Shown here piece by piece: positions 1 through 7,437 of a DNA stretch of 64,000 nucleotides; within the stretch, counting starts at the first letter, position 1; the number at the start of each line of letters is the position of its first letter. Under the pieces are notes generated by a model. The model ran no database searches. It saw only the letters and a program-made list of their open reading frames with translations, and was not told the DNA's origin. The translations under genes were made by a program, and so were the position numbers. This DNA is from Ruficoccus sp. ZRK36 (GTDB lineage Bacteria > Verrucomicrobiota > Verrucomicrobiia > Opitutales > Cerasicoccaceae): positions 2,056,176 to 2,120,175 of the forward strand of contig NZ_CP080649.1 in NCBI RefSeq assembly GCF_019603315.1. The letters are read 5' to 3'.

Positions 1-103
1 TATCCCGTCAGCTAATCACGACCCGCCACGACGCGCAATGCAGCAAATGACCGGGACGGGTTTTTTGTTGTTTTCCGGGCCTGCGCGGCCTAACCATCAG
101 GGC

Positions 104-191
104 GAAAGTGCAGGGGCCGGCTGGACCAGCAATCATGGGGCGAAGCCCCATCAGTGATCCGAAGGATCGCAGGTGCAGGACACTGTCCTGC
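104..191 (-). repeat. Post-stop hairpin array 3' of tsaB
   Basis: Read on the minus strand from the tsaB stop codon there are three short hairpins in a row: a 17-base palindrome at 175-191 (8-bp arms around one base, touching the stop codon), GATCC/GGATC around a 3-base loop at 156-168, and a 7-bp stem ATGGGGC/GCCCCAT around GAA at 135-151. A CTGCACTTTCG motif follows (about 105-115). The same order of elements recurs after other genes in this window, so I treat this as one copy of a repeat family. It may act in transcription termination or mRNA 3'-end protection. There is no clear U-run after the stems. Confidence 0.7.
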
Positions 192-853
192 TAGCGGTGG
201 CGTTCCGGTGTCCAGGTGCGGTAAGTCGCCTCGTTCACGAGAAACAGGCCGGGAGCCTCGACGGAGCGCAGCAGGCCGGGGGAGGCGAGCAGCTCCGGGT
301 GGGCGGAGAGATCGTTGAGCACGGGGACGGCCCGCTCGGGCGGCGTGTGCCAGCTCTTGCGCTGGCGCAGGTGGTAGATGGGTGCTTCGAGCGCGTCGAT
401 GACCTCGGGCTCGACCTCGGCGATTTCGCCGTCCGGACAGGTGAGTAAATTCCAGCGTGTCTGCCGGGCCTCGGCGATGACGTGAAAGGGCTCCTCCGGT
501 TGTTCCGTGGCGTTGATGAGCGCGGCGGCGAGAGAGAGACTGCGGCAGGCCAATGACTCGGCGTCGGCCCAGGCGGGGAGGGCCTGCCAGGAGCGGATGG
601 CCATGGCGGCGAGCCGGATGCCCAGCACCGATCCCGGCCCCTCACAGTGGATGAAGCCCCCGACTTGCTCCAGTTTGAGTTTCGCCTCGACGAGGCAGCT
701 TTTGACCAGCGAGAAAATACTCTCCAGCGCCGGGCTTTCCTGCGATTTAATAGACAGCCAGTGGCTGTCGCGCCAGAGTCCGGCCTGCACTTGGACGGAG
801 CTGGCATCGAGGAAAAGGTAAATGCGATTCGGGGTCACAGGAAGCAGGGGCAC
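191..853 (-). CDS. tsaB: TsaB-like tRNA t6A biosynthesis protein
   Basis: This 220-residue protein resembles TsaB, the non-catalytic partner of TsaD in making N6-threonylcarbamoyladenosine at position 37 of ANN-decoding tRNAs in the cytoplasm. Seen in the sequence: an ASKHA-type N-terminal strand with DAS at residues 16-18, and the family's GPGS-x-x-GIR signature as GPGSVLGIR at 72-80. The length fits TsaB (about 220-240). The C-terminal half is divergent and I could not match it residue by residue. It is the last gene of a minus-strand run after rpoN and a 106-residue ORF, with a 15-base gap, so co-transcription is likely. The stop codon touches the hairpin array at 104-191. A degenerate paralogue of TsaD is the main alternative. 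Confidence 0.75.
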   Translation of the reverse strand: MPLLPVTPNRIYLFLDASSVQVQAGLWRDSHWLSIKSQESPALESIFSLVKSCLVEAKLKLEQVGGFIHCEGPGSVLGIRLAAMAIRSWQALPAWADAESLACRSLSLAAALINATEQPEEPFHVIAEARQTRWNLLTCPDGEIAEVEPEVIDALEAPIYHLRQRKSWHTPPERAVPVLNDLSAHPELLASPGLLRSVEAPGLFLVNEATYRTWTPERHR

Positions 854-868
854 GGGCGGCGTAGCCGG

Positions 869-1189
869 TTACTTTTTACTCCAGGGCTGGTCCATGAGGT
901 TTTCGATATCGCCTGCGGCCAGAAGCTTCCAGAGGGAGAAAATCCGCTGGTTCGAAAGCTCTTCCATCTCGCGTTCGGGGACGGGGCGCAGGTTGTTCTC
1001 CAGTGTGACATAGCCGCCGGGAAAAACCGAGATGCACCAGCCAGTCTCCAGGTGAGTGAGCCAGACGTCGGGAGCGGACTCGTCGCCCTCCTCCTCGCCG
1101 ACGGAGAGCAGCAGCTCCTTCAAATGTTCGTCAGTCGGATTGATTTCGGTAATGCCGTCGCGGCTGGTGGTGTGATACATGGGAGGCAA
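869..1189 (-). CDS. Small acidic protein of unknown function between rpoN and tsaB
   Basis: This 106-residue protein has no family I recognise. It is acidic and rich in Glu and Asp, with a predicted mixed alpha/beta body and a Trp- and Gly-containing middle (WCISVFPGG near residues 71-79) that reads like a beta hairpin. It has no signal peptide, membrane segment or Cys cluster. It starts 8 bases after the rpoN stop codon and ends 15 bases before tsaB, so it is almost certainly translated from the same message. A second ATG two codons downstream is possible. The tight spacing is the main evidence that it is real. Confidence 0.6.
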   Translation of the reverse strand: MPPMYHTTSRDGITEINPTDEHLKELLLSVGEEEGDESAPDVWLTHLETGWCISVFPGGYVTLENNLRPVPEREMEELSNQRIFSLWKLLAAGDIENLMDQPWSKK

Positions 1190-1197
1190 TCGGTGTC

Positions 1198-2652
1198 TCA
1201 GTTATATCTGCGGCGGAGATTGGTGGGGAGGATGCCCAGCTCTTCGCGGTACTTGGCCACGGTGCGGCGGGCGATCTTGATGTCCTTTTCGGCCAGGATG
1301 GCCACGATCCCCTGATCGCTGAAAGGTTTGGCCGGCTCTTCGTCCTCGATGATGTGGGCGATCTGGTCCTTGACGCTCTTGTTGGAAAAGGTCTGCCCGT
1401 CCTGGCCCTGATAGCCGGGAGTGAAGAAGTACTTGAACTCGAAAACGCCGTGCGGGGTTTCGATGAATTTGTTGGCGATGGCGCGGGAGACGGTTGTCTC
1501 GTGAACACCGACCAGCTCGGCCACCTGATTCATCGTCAACGGGCGTAGCTTGGAGACGCCCTCCTCGAAAAAGTCGTGCTGCAGGCGGAGGATTTCGCGG
1601 GTTATGCGCTCAATGGTCTGCTGGCGCTGCTCGATGGAGTTGATGAGAAACTTACCGGAGCGGATTTTTTCCCGCACGTACTCGCGGTCCTTGCCGTTCA
1701 CGATGCCGCGGGCGATCATTTCCTTGTAGGCATGGGAGATGCGCAGGCGCGGGATGTAGTCGTTGTTGAGGTGGATGATCCACTCGTCCCCGTCTTTTTC
1801 CACCCGCACATCGGGCACGATGACGCGGTTGGAGTCGTCCCCGAACTTGCGGCCGGGGGCCGGGTCGAGCATGGCGATTTCCTCAATCGCTTCCTGCACG
1901 TCCTCGGCCGGGGAGGAAACTTTGCGGGCGAGCTCCGGGATGCGGCGGCGCAACAGCAGATCAAAGTGGTCCTTGATGATGCGGGCGGGCAGGGACTTGT
2001 GCCGCCCCTGCAGGTGGAGCTGCGTCAGCAGGCAGTCCTGTAAATCCTTTGCACCGATCCCGGCCGGATCAAAGCTCTTCAGCGCCTCGGCGGCGCTCTG
2101 TACGCTGGAGAGCGGCAGGTTCGCCATGAGCGCGAGGTCGGAGAGGCTGGAGGTCAGAAAGCCGCGGTCATCGAGGCTGCCGACGAGGTAGTCCATGGCG
2201 GCGCGCTCAAGCTCGTCGAGCTCGGAGAGGTCGGCCTGTCGCAGGAGGTGCTCCTGCAGGGAGGTCTCCGAGGTCAGCGAATCGAAAAAGTGCTGGCGGC
2301 GCTCCTCGTCATCACGCGAGTACGAGCCAGCGGAGTTTTCCTGGGCGAAGTATTCGCGGAACTCCTCGTTGAGGTTGCTCAGGACGGAGTAGTCGCTGTC
2401 GCTCATCTCCATCTCGCGGGGGCGCTCCTCGTCCTCGGAGCTTGAGCTGTCGGGGTCGGCAGACTGCTGCTCGATGCTGACGCCCTCCATGGGCAGCTCC
2501 TCCAGCGTCGGGTTGGCCTGAAGCTCTTCGAGGATAGTGTTACGCAGCTCCAGGGCTGGGGCCTGGAGAATCTTCAGCGACTGGCGCAGCTGCGGTGCGA
2601 GCACCAGCGACTGCGTCTGCTTCTGAACCTGCTGAAACCCTTGGTTGGCCAT
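1198..2652 (-). CDS. rpoN: RNA polymerase sigma-54 factor RpoN
   Basis: Sigma-54 directs RNA polymerase to -24/-12 promoters and needs AAA+ activators to open them. All three regions are visible in 484 residues: a Gln/Leu-rich N-terminus (SLVLAPQLRQSLKILQ near 15-30) that binds activators, an acidic spacer around 50-80, the core-binding and helix-turn-helix part (NQVAELVGVHETTVSRAI near 370-390), and a perfect RpoN box ARRTVAKYRE at 461-470. Length is normal. It lies 60 bases downstream of a Ser/Thr kinase gene and 8 bases upstream of a small ORF. The usual hpf/ptsN/lptB neighbours are absent. I found no convincing -24/-12 promoter elsewhere in the window. Confidence 0.97.
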   Translation of the reverse strand: MANQGFQQVQKQTQSLVLAPQLRQSLKILQAPALELRNTILEELQANPTLEELPMEGVSIEQQSADPDSSSSEDEERPREMEMSDSDYSVLSNLNEEFREYFAQENSAGSYSRDDEERRQHFFDSLTSETSLQEHLLRQADLSELDELERAAMDYLVGSLDDRGFLTSSLSDLALMANLPLSSVQSAAEALKSFDPAGIGAKDLQDCLLTQLHLQGRHKSLPARIIKDHFDLLLRRRIPELARKVSSPAEDVQEAIEEIAMLDPAPGRKFGDDSNRVIVPDVRVEKDGDEWIIHLNNDYIPRLRISHAYKEMIARGIVNGKDREYVREKIRSGKFLINSIEQRQQTIERITREILRLQHDFFEEGVSKLRPLTMNQVAELVGVHETTVSRAIANKFIETPHGVFEFKYFFTPGYQGQDGQTFSNKSVKDQIAHIIEDEEPAKPFSDQGIVAILAEKDIKIARRTVAKYREELGILPTNLRRRYN

Positions 2653-2712
2653 CTGTGCTAATCGTCGTCATTGGCGCGGGGTCTCGCCAGGTGTGAAGTG
2701 TTAAAGAGTTGC

Positions 2713-3696
2713 TCAAGCCTTTCCTGTGAACCAGCGGGTGCTGGCGGAGCCACCCTTGCTGCTGTACAGATCCTTCAGGTAGACCGAGAGCTTTTCATTC
2801 GTGGGGCCATAGCCGTCGCTGTAGAGGTAGACCTCCAGCGCGGTAAGCATCTCGGAGGCTGTCTGGTAGCGGTCTTCGCGGGGGCGAGCCAGGCAGCGGT
2901 GGAGGATGTCGTTGAGCTTCGAGTCGATGCCCTCGCGCATGCGCGTGAAGTCCGGCAGGTCGAGGTACTCGATCTTGTGCCGGGTCTGTTCGGGTATTTC
3001 GCCCTCGAAAATGTTGTAACCCAGCAGCAGCTCGGAGAGCACAATGCCGCAGGGGAAAATGTCTGCCCGCTCGTCGGTGATTTCCTTGCGGGCCTGCTCG
3101 GGCGAGAGGTACTCGTCCTTACCGGCGATCACTTCGCCCTCCTCATTGTACATCAGGTCCAGGGCCTTCGCGATGCCGAAGTCGGTCAGCTTCACGTCAC
3201 CCTCATAGGCGAGCATGATGTTTTTCGGGCCCACGTCGCGGTGGACGATGCCCAGGGGGCGCCCGTACATGTCGCGTTTGTTATGGGCGTAGGCCAGGCC
3301 GCGGCAGATGCGCGAGACGATGAATACCGCCAGCTCGATCGGGACGAGCTGGTTGGTCTCCATGTGCTTGTTGATAAACTCCTCGGTGTTGATGCCGTTG
3401 ACGTACTCCATGACCATGAAGTACTGCCCGTCGATCGAGCCGAGGTGGTAGGTCTGCACGATGTTCGTGTGGATGAGGTCGGCTACCAGGCGGGCCTCAC
3501 CGATGAAGTTCGCCCGAAACTCGTCGATGGCGGAGAACTCCTCGCGAATCACCTTGATGGCTACGACCTTGCTGAACTCGTCGGTCCCGTGCTGGCGGGC
3601 CTCGTAGACCATGCCCATTCCCCCCTCCGCAATCTGGCGGACGAGTTCGTACTCCATGTTGTCGATGAGTCGTTTATGGGCTACCACAATCCTCAT
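2713..3696 (-). CDS. Hanks-type Ser/Thr protein kinase
   Basis: This 327-residue protein is a single cytoplasmic eukaryotic-like kinase domain with no transmembrane tail or extracellular sensor. Visible motifs: glycine-rich loop [10 protein letters not shown] at 24-33, the VAIK lysine K48, catalytic loop HRDVGPKN at 152-159, DFG at 172-174, and SPEQ in the activation segment. The catalytic Asp154 and Asn159 are kept, but the usual Lys of HRDxKPxN is Gly156. Many deltaproteobacterial and verrucomicrobial kinases have Ser there, so activity is plausible. A later Met (residue 14) could be the true start. It heads the run kinase-rpoN-orf-tsaB, which hints at a link to sigma-54 control, but that is only context. 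Confidence 0.9.
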   Translation of the reverse strand: MRIVVAHKRLIDNMEYELVRQIAEGGMGMVYEARQHGTDEFSKVVAIKVIREEFSAIDEFRANFIGEARLVADLIHTNIVQTYHLGSIDGQYFMVMEYVNGINTEEFINKHMETNQLVPIELAVFIVSRICRGLAYAHNKRDMYGRPLGIVHRDVGPKNIMLAYEGDVKLTDFGIAKALDLMYNEEGEVIAGKDEYLSPEQARKEITDERADIFPCGIVLSELLLGYNIFEGEIPEQTRHKIEYLDLPDFTRMREGIDSKLNDILHRCLARPREDRYQTASEMLTALEVYLYSDGYGPTNEKLSVYLKDLYSSKGGSASTRWFTGKA

Positions 3697-3765
3697 AGTC
3701 TAGGGGGTGATTTGCCCCGCGCAAGCGGTTTTTTGGAAACTGAGCACGAAACCTGCTTGCTCCCA

Positions 3766-3793
3766 TTGACAGCCACCACCATCGACATATAAA
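3766..3793 (+). promoter_or_regulatory. Strong sigma-70-type promoter of erpA
   Basis: A perfect -35 TTGACA (3766-3771) is followed after 16 bases by TATAAA (3788-3793). The expected start of transcription, 6-8 bases on, is near 3800, and the erpA ATG is at 3803. The transcript would therefore be leaderless or nearly so, and no Shine-Dalgarno sequence is visible. Confidence 0.65.
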
Positions 3794-3802
3794 CTTATTG
3801 CC

Positions 3803-4120
3803 ATGATTAAGCTCACTGAAAGTGCCGCCGAACGTATTTCCTCTCTCCGCGATAAACTCAAGGATGACACCAAGTTCCTGCGCCTGTTCGTCGAGCCGGG
3901 CGGCTGCTCCGGCTTTGAGTACGGGATGAGCTTCGACGAGGAGAAGGACGGCGATACCAAGATGGAGAGCATGGGCGTGACCCTGCTCGTGGACGCCGCC
4001 AGCATGCCGTACCTCGACGGCTGCGTGATCAACTTTGACGACGGTCTCACCGGCAAGGGCTTTGACATCGTCAACCCGAACGCCACCAGCACCTGCGGCT
4101 GCGGCAAGAGCTTCAGCTAG
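3803..4120 (+). CDS. erpA: A-type iron-sulfur cluster carrier (ErpA/IscA family)
   Basis: This 105-residue HesB-type protein carries Fe-S clusters to apo-enzymes. The three conserved cysteines are present: C35 in GGCSG and C98/C100 in TCGCGK near the end. Length matches ErpA/IscA/SufA. No isc or suf genes are adjacent, which favours a stand-alone ErpA-like carrier, though the family members cannot be told apart by sequence alone. The promoter lies so close to the ATG that translation is probably leaderless. The gene ends in TAG directly followed by a hairpin array. Confidence 0.92.
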   Translation: MIKLTESAAERISSLRDKLKDDTKFLRLFVEPGGCSGFEYGMSFDEEKDGDTKMESMGVTLLVDAASMPYLDGCVINFDDGLTGKGFDIVNPNATSTCGCGKSFS

Positions 4121-4215
4121 GCAGGGCGTAGCCCTGCACCGCAGATGCTTCGCATCTGGATGGATGCCACGGGTTGCACCCGCTGGCACCCATGGGCCTT
4201 TGCCCTATCGCTTAC
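4121..4215 (+). repeat. Post-stop hairpin array 3' of erpA
   Basis: Starting on the base after the erpA stop: GCAGGGC/GCCCTGC around GTA (4121-4137), then CAGATGC/GCATCTG around TTC (4142-4158), then weaker pairs including CGGGT/ACCCG. The first two stems match in position, spacing and linker (CACC) those after tsaB, but their arms differ by paired substitutions. Same family as the arrays at 104, 4318, 5031, 7438, 18321, 18530, 29316 and 41764. Confidence 0.7.
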
Positions 4216-4317
4216 TGCGTTCGCTGCCCTCTTTAATTTCATGCCCATGCCGGCGCCCAAGCGGAGCCATTCGTGATGCGTTAGCATTACAGGTACAGGA
4301 CTCGTTCTGGTGGTGGG

Positions 4318-4443
4318 ACCCAGTTTGGATGCTCTGCTCAGCGATTAGTAAAAACAGAGAATCTGTTTTTACTAATCGCTGATACGATGCGCAGCATCGA
4401 AAGTGCAGCCGATGGCTGCTGCGGGTCTGGACTGCATAAGCCC
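4318..4443 (-). repeat. Hairpin array 3' of gloA with a perfect 20-bp palindrome
   Basis: Read on the minus strand 8 bases after the gloA-like stop: a 67-base cassette (4443 to 4377) with stems GCAGCC/GGCTGC and GATGC/GCATC, then a perfect 20-bp inverted repeat (arms 4339-4358 and 4362-4381, loop GAA), then a CCAAACTGGGTC end motif. The cassette aligns gap-free with the one at 18321-18387. The arms of one stem differ by compensating changes, and the long palindrome has a different sequence but the same ends (CAGCG...CGCTG) and place. Confidence 0.8.
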
Positions 4444-4451
4444 AGGGGAAA

Positions 4452-4838
4452 TCAAAGGGCGAGGATTTCGACTTCGTAGCCGTCGGGGTCGGTGATGAAG
4501 GCCATCTTGTGGTCGTTGTCGGGGGTAAACTTTTCCTTCCAGTCGCCGGGCCACACTTCGATACCCGCGTCTTCGAGCATCTGGCAGTGGGCTACGACAT
4601 CGTCCACGCGGATGCAGGTGTGCACGAGATCCTCGGGGACTTCGACCTTGTAGTCGGGTGAGTAGGTCAGCTCCAGCTTGTGGGCGCTGCCGGGGATCTG
4701 CATGTGAACGAGTTGGTTGCCGGAGGGGGACTTGTCGGTGCGCTTGAGCACTTCAAAGCCGCAGGTCTTGCAGTACCAGTCGATAGATTTGTCGAGATCG
4801 CTGACGCGGATGCGGGTGTGGTCAAAGGAAATAGGCAT
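4452..4838 (-). CDS. Glyoxalase-fold protein, lactoylglutathione-lyase-like
   Basis: This 128-residue protein is a single VOC/glyoxalase unit made of two beta-alpha-beta-beta-beta modules. It opens with FDHTRIRVSDLDKSIDWY, where His7 is the usual first metal ligand, and closes with ITDPDGYEVEIL, whose Glu is the usual last ligand. GloA isomerises the hemithioacetal of methylglyoxal and glutathione, and the length and closing motif fit GloA well. Other VOC enzymes share these motifs, so the substrate is not proven. It is a single gene on the minus strand upstream of a hairpin array. Confidence 0.8.
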   Translation of the reverse strand: MPISFDHTRIRVSDLDKSIDWYCKTCGFEVLKRTDKSPSGNQLVHMQIPGSAHKLELTYSPDYKVEVPEDLVHTCIRVDDVVAHCQMLEDAGIEVWPGDWKEKFTPDNDHKMAFITDPDGYEVEILAL

Positions 4839-5030
4839 GGGTGTGGGAAGTCTGAGTGGTTATTTCTAGTGAAAGCGCAAACGTATAGCGACACGGGCTT
4901 TATTGCAAACCCTTGCGTGCAACGCGGACCAATCCGATGGCCAACGCTCTTTGCTTCTCTTTATCGTGGGGTAGTCGCTTCCCGGTTCGGGGTAGCGGCC
5001 TGGATGATGGTGGTCGGTGTCGCTTTGACT

Positions 5031-5095
5031 CTCCCTTTGCTTCAGGCAAAGGGAGCTGTGATCCAGAGGGTCACGGGTCCAGGGCTATGCCCTGG
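5031..5095 (-). repeat. Hairpin array overlapping the ubiE stop codon
   Basis: Three stems: CCAGGGC/GCCCTGG around TAT (5079-5095), whose loop side contains the ubiE TAG stop (5085-5087); GTGATCC/GGGTCAC around AGA (5058-5074, one G-T pair); and a perfect 10-bp stem CTCCCTTTGC/GCAAAGGGAG around TTCAG (5031-5055). The order and the first two stems parallel the arrays after tsaB and erpA. It may end ubiE transcripts; there is no long U-run. Confidence 0.65.
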
Positions 5096-5780
5096 CCTCA
5101 TGGATGGCGACGATGCCGCCGGTCATGGGGATGGCTTTGACCTCAGCGAAGCCGACATCGCGCAGCTGCTGGGCGAAGACCGGGCGGGCAGGGAACTTCT
5201 CAATCGAGTCACCGAGGTATTCGTAGGCGTCGCGGTTACCGGTGGCCATGCGGGCCATGAGCGGGAGGATGCCCTTGAGGTAGGCGTAGTAAAAGGGCTT
5301 CATCCACCACGAGGGCTGGGAAAACTCCAGGATGAAGGCCGCGCCGCCGGGGCGCAGGACGCGGAGCATCTCGCGCATGCCGCGTTCGCGGTCCTCGAAG
5401 TTGCGCAGCCCAAAAGAGATGGTGATGGCATCGACAGTGGCGTCGTTGAGAGGCAGGTTCATGCAGTCCCCAAAGGCGAAGCGCAGGTTCTCGGTGCCTG
5501 GGCGCTGCTTCTTTTTCTCCTCGGCCTGGTCGAGCATGGGCTGGCAGAAATCCAGCCCGGTGACGGCGACGCGGGGGCCGAGCGTCTCGCGCAGGGTAAA
5601 GGCGACATCGCCGCTGCCGGTGGCCAGATCCACCACGTCCTTAGGGTCGCGGGCCTTGACCATAGCGGCCAGCTTACGGCGCCAGCGATAGTCCTGCCCG
5701 AAACTAAGCAGGTGGTTGGCGCAGTCATAGCGACTGGCGATCCCGGCAAACATCCGGCTGATGGCGGCTCCTTCTGGCAT
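5085..5780 (-). CDS. ubiE: Demethylmenaquinone/ubiquinone methyltransferase
   Basis: This 231-residue class I SAM methyltransferase carries out the C-methylation step of menaquinone (or ubiquinone) synthesis. Visible motifs: [16 protein letters not shown] near 11-26, SAM motif [14 protein letters not shown] near 49-61, and [25 protein letters not shown] in the second half, all typical of UbiE/MenG. Length is normal. In a verrucomicrobium the product is more likely menaquinone, so menG is the alternative name. No other quinone genes lie nearby. The stop codon lies inside a strong hairpin. Confidence 0.93.
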   Translation of the reverse strand: MPEGAAISRMFAGIASRYDCANHLLSFGQDYRWRRKLAAMVKARDPKDVVDLATGSGDVAFTLRETLGPRVAVTGLDFCQPMLDQAEEKKKQRPGTENLRFAFGDCMNLPLNDATVDAITISFGLRNFEDRERGMREMLRVLRPGGAAFILEFSQPSWWMKPFYYAYLKGILPLMARMATGNRDAYEYLGDSIEKFPARPVFAQQLRDVGFAEVKAIPMTGGIVAIHEARA

Positions 5781-5864
5781 GGCCTTGTTTAAAAACAGGC
5801 TTCGTGCTGTGACGGCAAATCCTTTTCGCAGGCACGGCGTTTTACGGGGCGTTGAGGCGTTGCT

Positions 5865-6365
5865 CTACTGATCGCTCTCCTCGGACTGGCGGGCTGTGTC
5901 GGCGATCATTTTCTTGAGGCCCTCAGGCAGGACATCGGCCTTGCGGCTCAGGTAGGGGCGGACAGGGATGCGGTAGCTGTAGGCCCCCTCGTAGCGGTCA
6001 TTGCCGTAGTCTACCAGCACATAGAGGTAGGGGAGAAAGGACTCCTCGATTTCAAAACTGGTGTAGAATAGATCGTCCGTCCACTCCTGGTGCCACATGC
6101 GGGCGGTCAGTTCAGCGTCGCTGTGCCCCGGCTTCTGGATGACGATGCGAAACCCATCAAAGCTCTTTCGGCGGCTCTTTTTCTCAGCATCGACACCGAT
6201 GATGTAGATCTGGGTGCCGTGCCGCACCTTCAGTGGTTCGAAGCCCAGGCGGATGCCTGTTTTCTGTGCCTGATCCGGCGTCAGGGGGATGATCTCGCGC
6301 TCAACGGCGTGCCCCATCGTGAAAAACAGCTGGGCGAGCAGGGTAAGTAGAATCACGCGCAACAT
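5865..6365 (-). CDS. Exported protein of unknown function
   Basis: This 166-residue protein begins with a signal peptide (MLRVILLTLLAQLFFTMGHA, likely cut after residue 20). The mature part is charged, rich in aromatic residues and mostly beta by appearance (for example YLYVLVDYGNDRYEGAYSYRIPV around 113-135), and ends in a polar helix. I do not recognise a family. No Cys or lipobox is seen, so a periplasmic location is likely. It stands alone between ubiE and a divergent PEP-CTERM gene, so function cannot be read from neighbours. Confidence 0.6.
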   Translation of the reverse strand: MLRVILLTLLAQLFFTMGHAVEREIIPLTPDQAQKTGIRLGFEPLKVRHGTQIYIIGVDAEKKSRRKSFDGFRIVIQKPGHSDAELTARMWHQEWTDDLFYTSFEIEESFLPYLYVLVDYGNDRYEGAYSYRIPVRPYLSRKADVLPEGLKKMIADTARQSEESDQ

Positions 6366-6442
6366 GGAGGGCAGATTGTGGTGAAAACTCGCGGTGGCTG
6401 CCAGTCAGAAAATACTGCTGCATGTATGTTATACTTTTAATG

Positions 6443-6510
6443 GCATAATTATGTCAAAAATGAATTGACGGGCAACGTGCGGGTGGTGTCTTTGGGCATA
6501 GCTATGTCAA
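6443..6510 (+). promoter_or_regulatory. Pair of near-identical palindromic sites before a PEP-CTERM gene
   Basis: GCATAATTATGTCAA (6443-6457) and GCATAGCTATGTCAA (6496-6510) differ by two bases and each contains a 10-bp palindrome. They start 53 bases (about five helical turns) apart. The second overlaps the probable ATG (6504), so a bound protein would block initiation. Possible operators; the cognate regulator is unknown. Confidence 0.35.
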
Positions 6511-7343
6511 TACGCGCTAAATCCATATTAACCATAACCGGCCTGACTGTGGCCATCTGCACCACTCAGGCCGGGGTGTACTCCGGGCCGAGTGATATCG
6601 CCCATGCTATCGATCCGGCGGTCCACTACACCTCCACAAAGCTTGCGGGGTGGGCGGAAACGGTCGCCGACTACAGTCCGACGGACGAGGTCAGCGCCAG
6701 CTACGCCACTCCTGATAAAGCGCTTGGTTATTACAACACAGGCACGGTCAGCCTCGGGGACCTCAGTTCTGATAAAATCGCGACTGGGGTTACTCCCGGC
6801 AGCATTACGCTGGGCTTCGGCGCCGGTTTTTCCAATGGGGACGGCTGGGACTTCGCCGTCTTCGAGAACGGCTTCACCAGTGGAAATAATCTCTTTATGG
6901 AGCTCGCCTATGTGGAGGTGAGTACGAACGGGGTGGACTTCGCGCGCTTCGACAGCATCTCGACCAACACCAGCAGTGCGGCCGGTAGCGGAGCATTTTC
7001 GTATTATGATACGACCAATGTCTACAACCTCGCGGGCAAAAGCGCCGGTGGCTACGGGACGACCTTTGACCTGAACGACCTGCTCGATCATCAGCTCGTC
7101 ATCGACGGTATCGTGGATCTCGATGCGATCAACTATGTACGCCTCGTCGATATCCCCGGAGACGGCAGCTATCTGGACAGCGAGGGCAACCCGATCATCG
7201 ACAACTACCATACGTCCGGCTCGGGTGGACTCGACCTGCGCGCCATCGGCTACGCCTACGCTGTGCCGGAGCCGCGCCACTACGCCATGCTGGCCGGTGC
7301 GCTCGCACTGGTCCTTGCCTGGCTGCGTCGGCGTACGCGCTAA
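6504..7343 (+). CDS. PEP-CTERM-anchored exported protein
   Basis: From the ATG at 6504 this is a 279-residue protein with a signal peptide (MSIRAKSILTITGLTVAI and on) and a C-terminal sorting signal: VPEP, a hydrophobic stretch (YAMLAGALALVLAWL) and an RRR tail. Such signals are cut by an exosortase and the proteins are linked to exopolysaccharide export in Verrucomicrobia and Proteobacteria. The body is low in Cys and rich in Gly, Ser and Asn, with FAVFENGF and SYLDSEGNPI motifs; I recognise similar sequence only as unnamed PEP-CTERM proteins. An upstream TTG at 6465 is in frame but has no signal peptide. No exosortase is in the window. Confidence 0.85.
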   Translation: MSIRAKSILTITGLTVAICTTQAGVYSGPSDIAHAIDPAVHYTSTKLAGWAETVADYSPTDEVSASYATPDKALGYYNTGTVSLGDLSSDKIATGVTPGSITLGFGAGFSNGDGWDFAVFENGFTSGNNLFMELAYVEVSTNGVDFARFDSISTNTSSAAGSGAFSYYDTTNVYNLAGKSAGGYGTTFDLNDLLDHQLVIDGIVDLDAINYVRLVDIPGDGSYLDSEGNPIIDNYHTSGSGGLDLRAIGYAYAVPEPRHYAMLAGALALVLAWLRRRTR

Positions 7344-7400
7344 AGGAATTCGCTTTTCCTGCTACTTGCGTGGCTTTGCCCGCGCATCCTGTATATATGT

Positions 7401-7437
7401 AAGCCACGGTCCAGTGAGGGGCCGTGGCTTTCTTTTT
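7401..7437 (+). terminator. Rho-independent terminator of the PEP-CTERM gene
   Basis: A perfect 9-bp stem AAGCCACGG (7401-7409) with CCGTGGCTT (7422-7430), a 12-base loop, and a T-rich tail to 7437. Confidence 0.75.

Noticed and set aside
1-60. A terminator or gene end at the window edge
   Set aside because: GACGGGTTTTTT resembles a terminator tail, but the only matching upstream arm is 5-6 bases with a 30-40-base loop.
6441-6457. A sigma-54 (-24/-12) promoter before the PEP-CTERM gene, suggested by TGGCAT
   Set aside because: The GC expected ten bases after GG is missing (TC instead), so the -12 element is absent.
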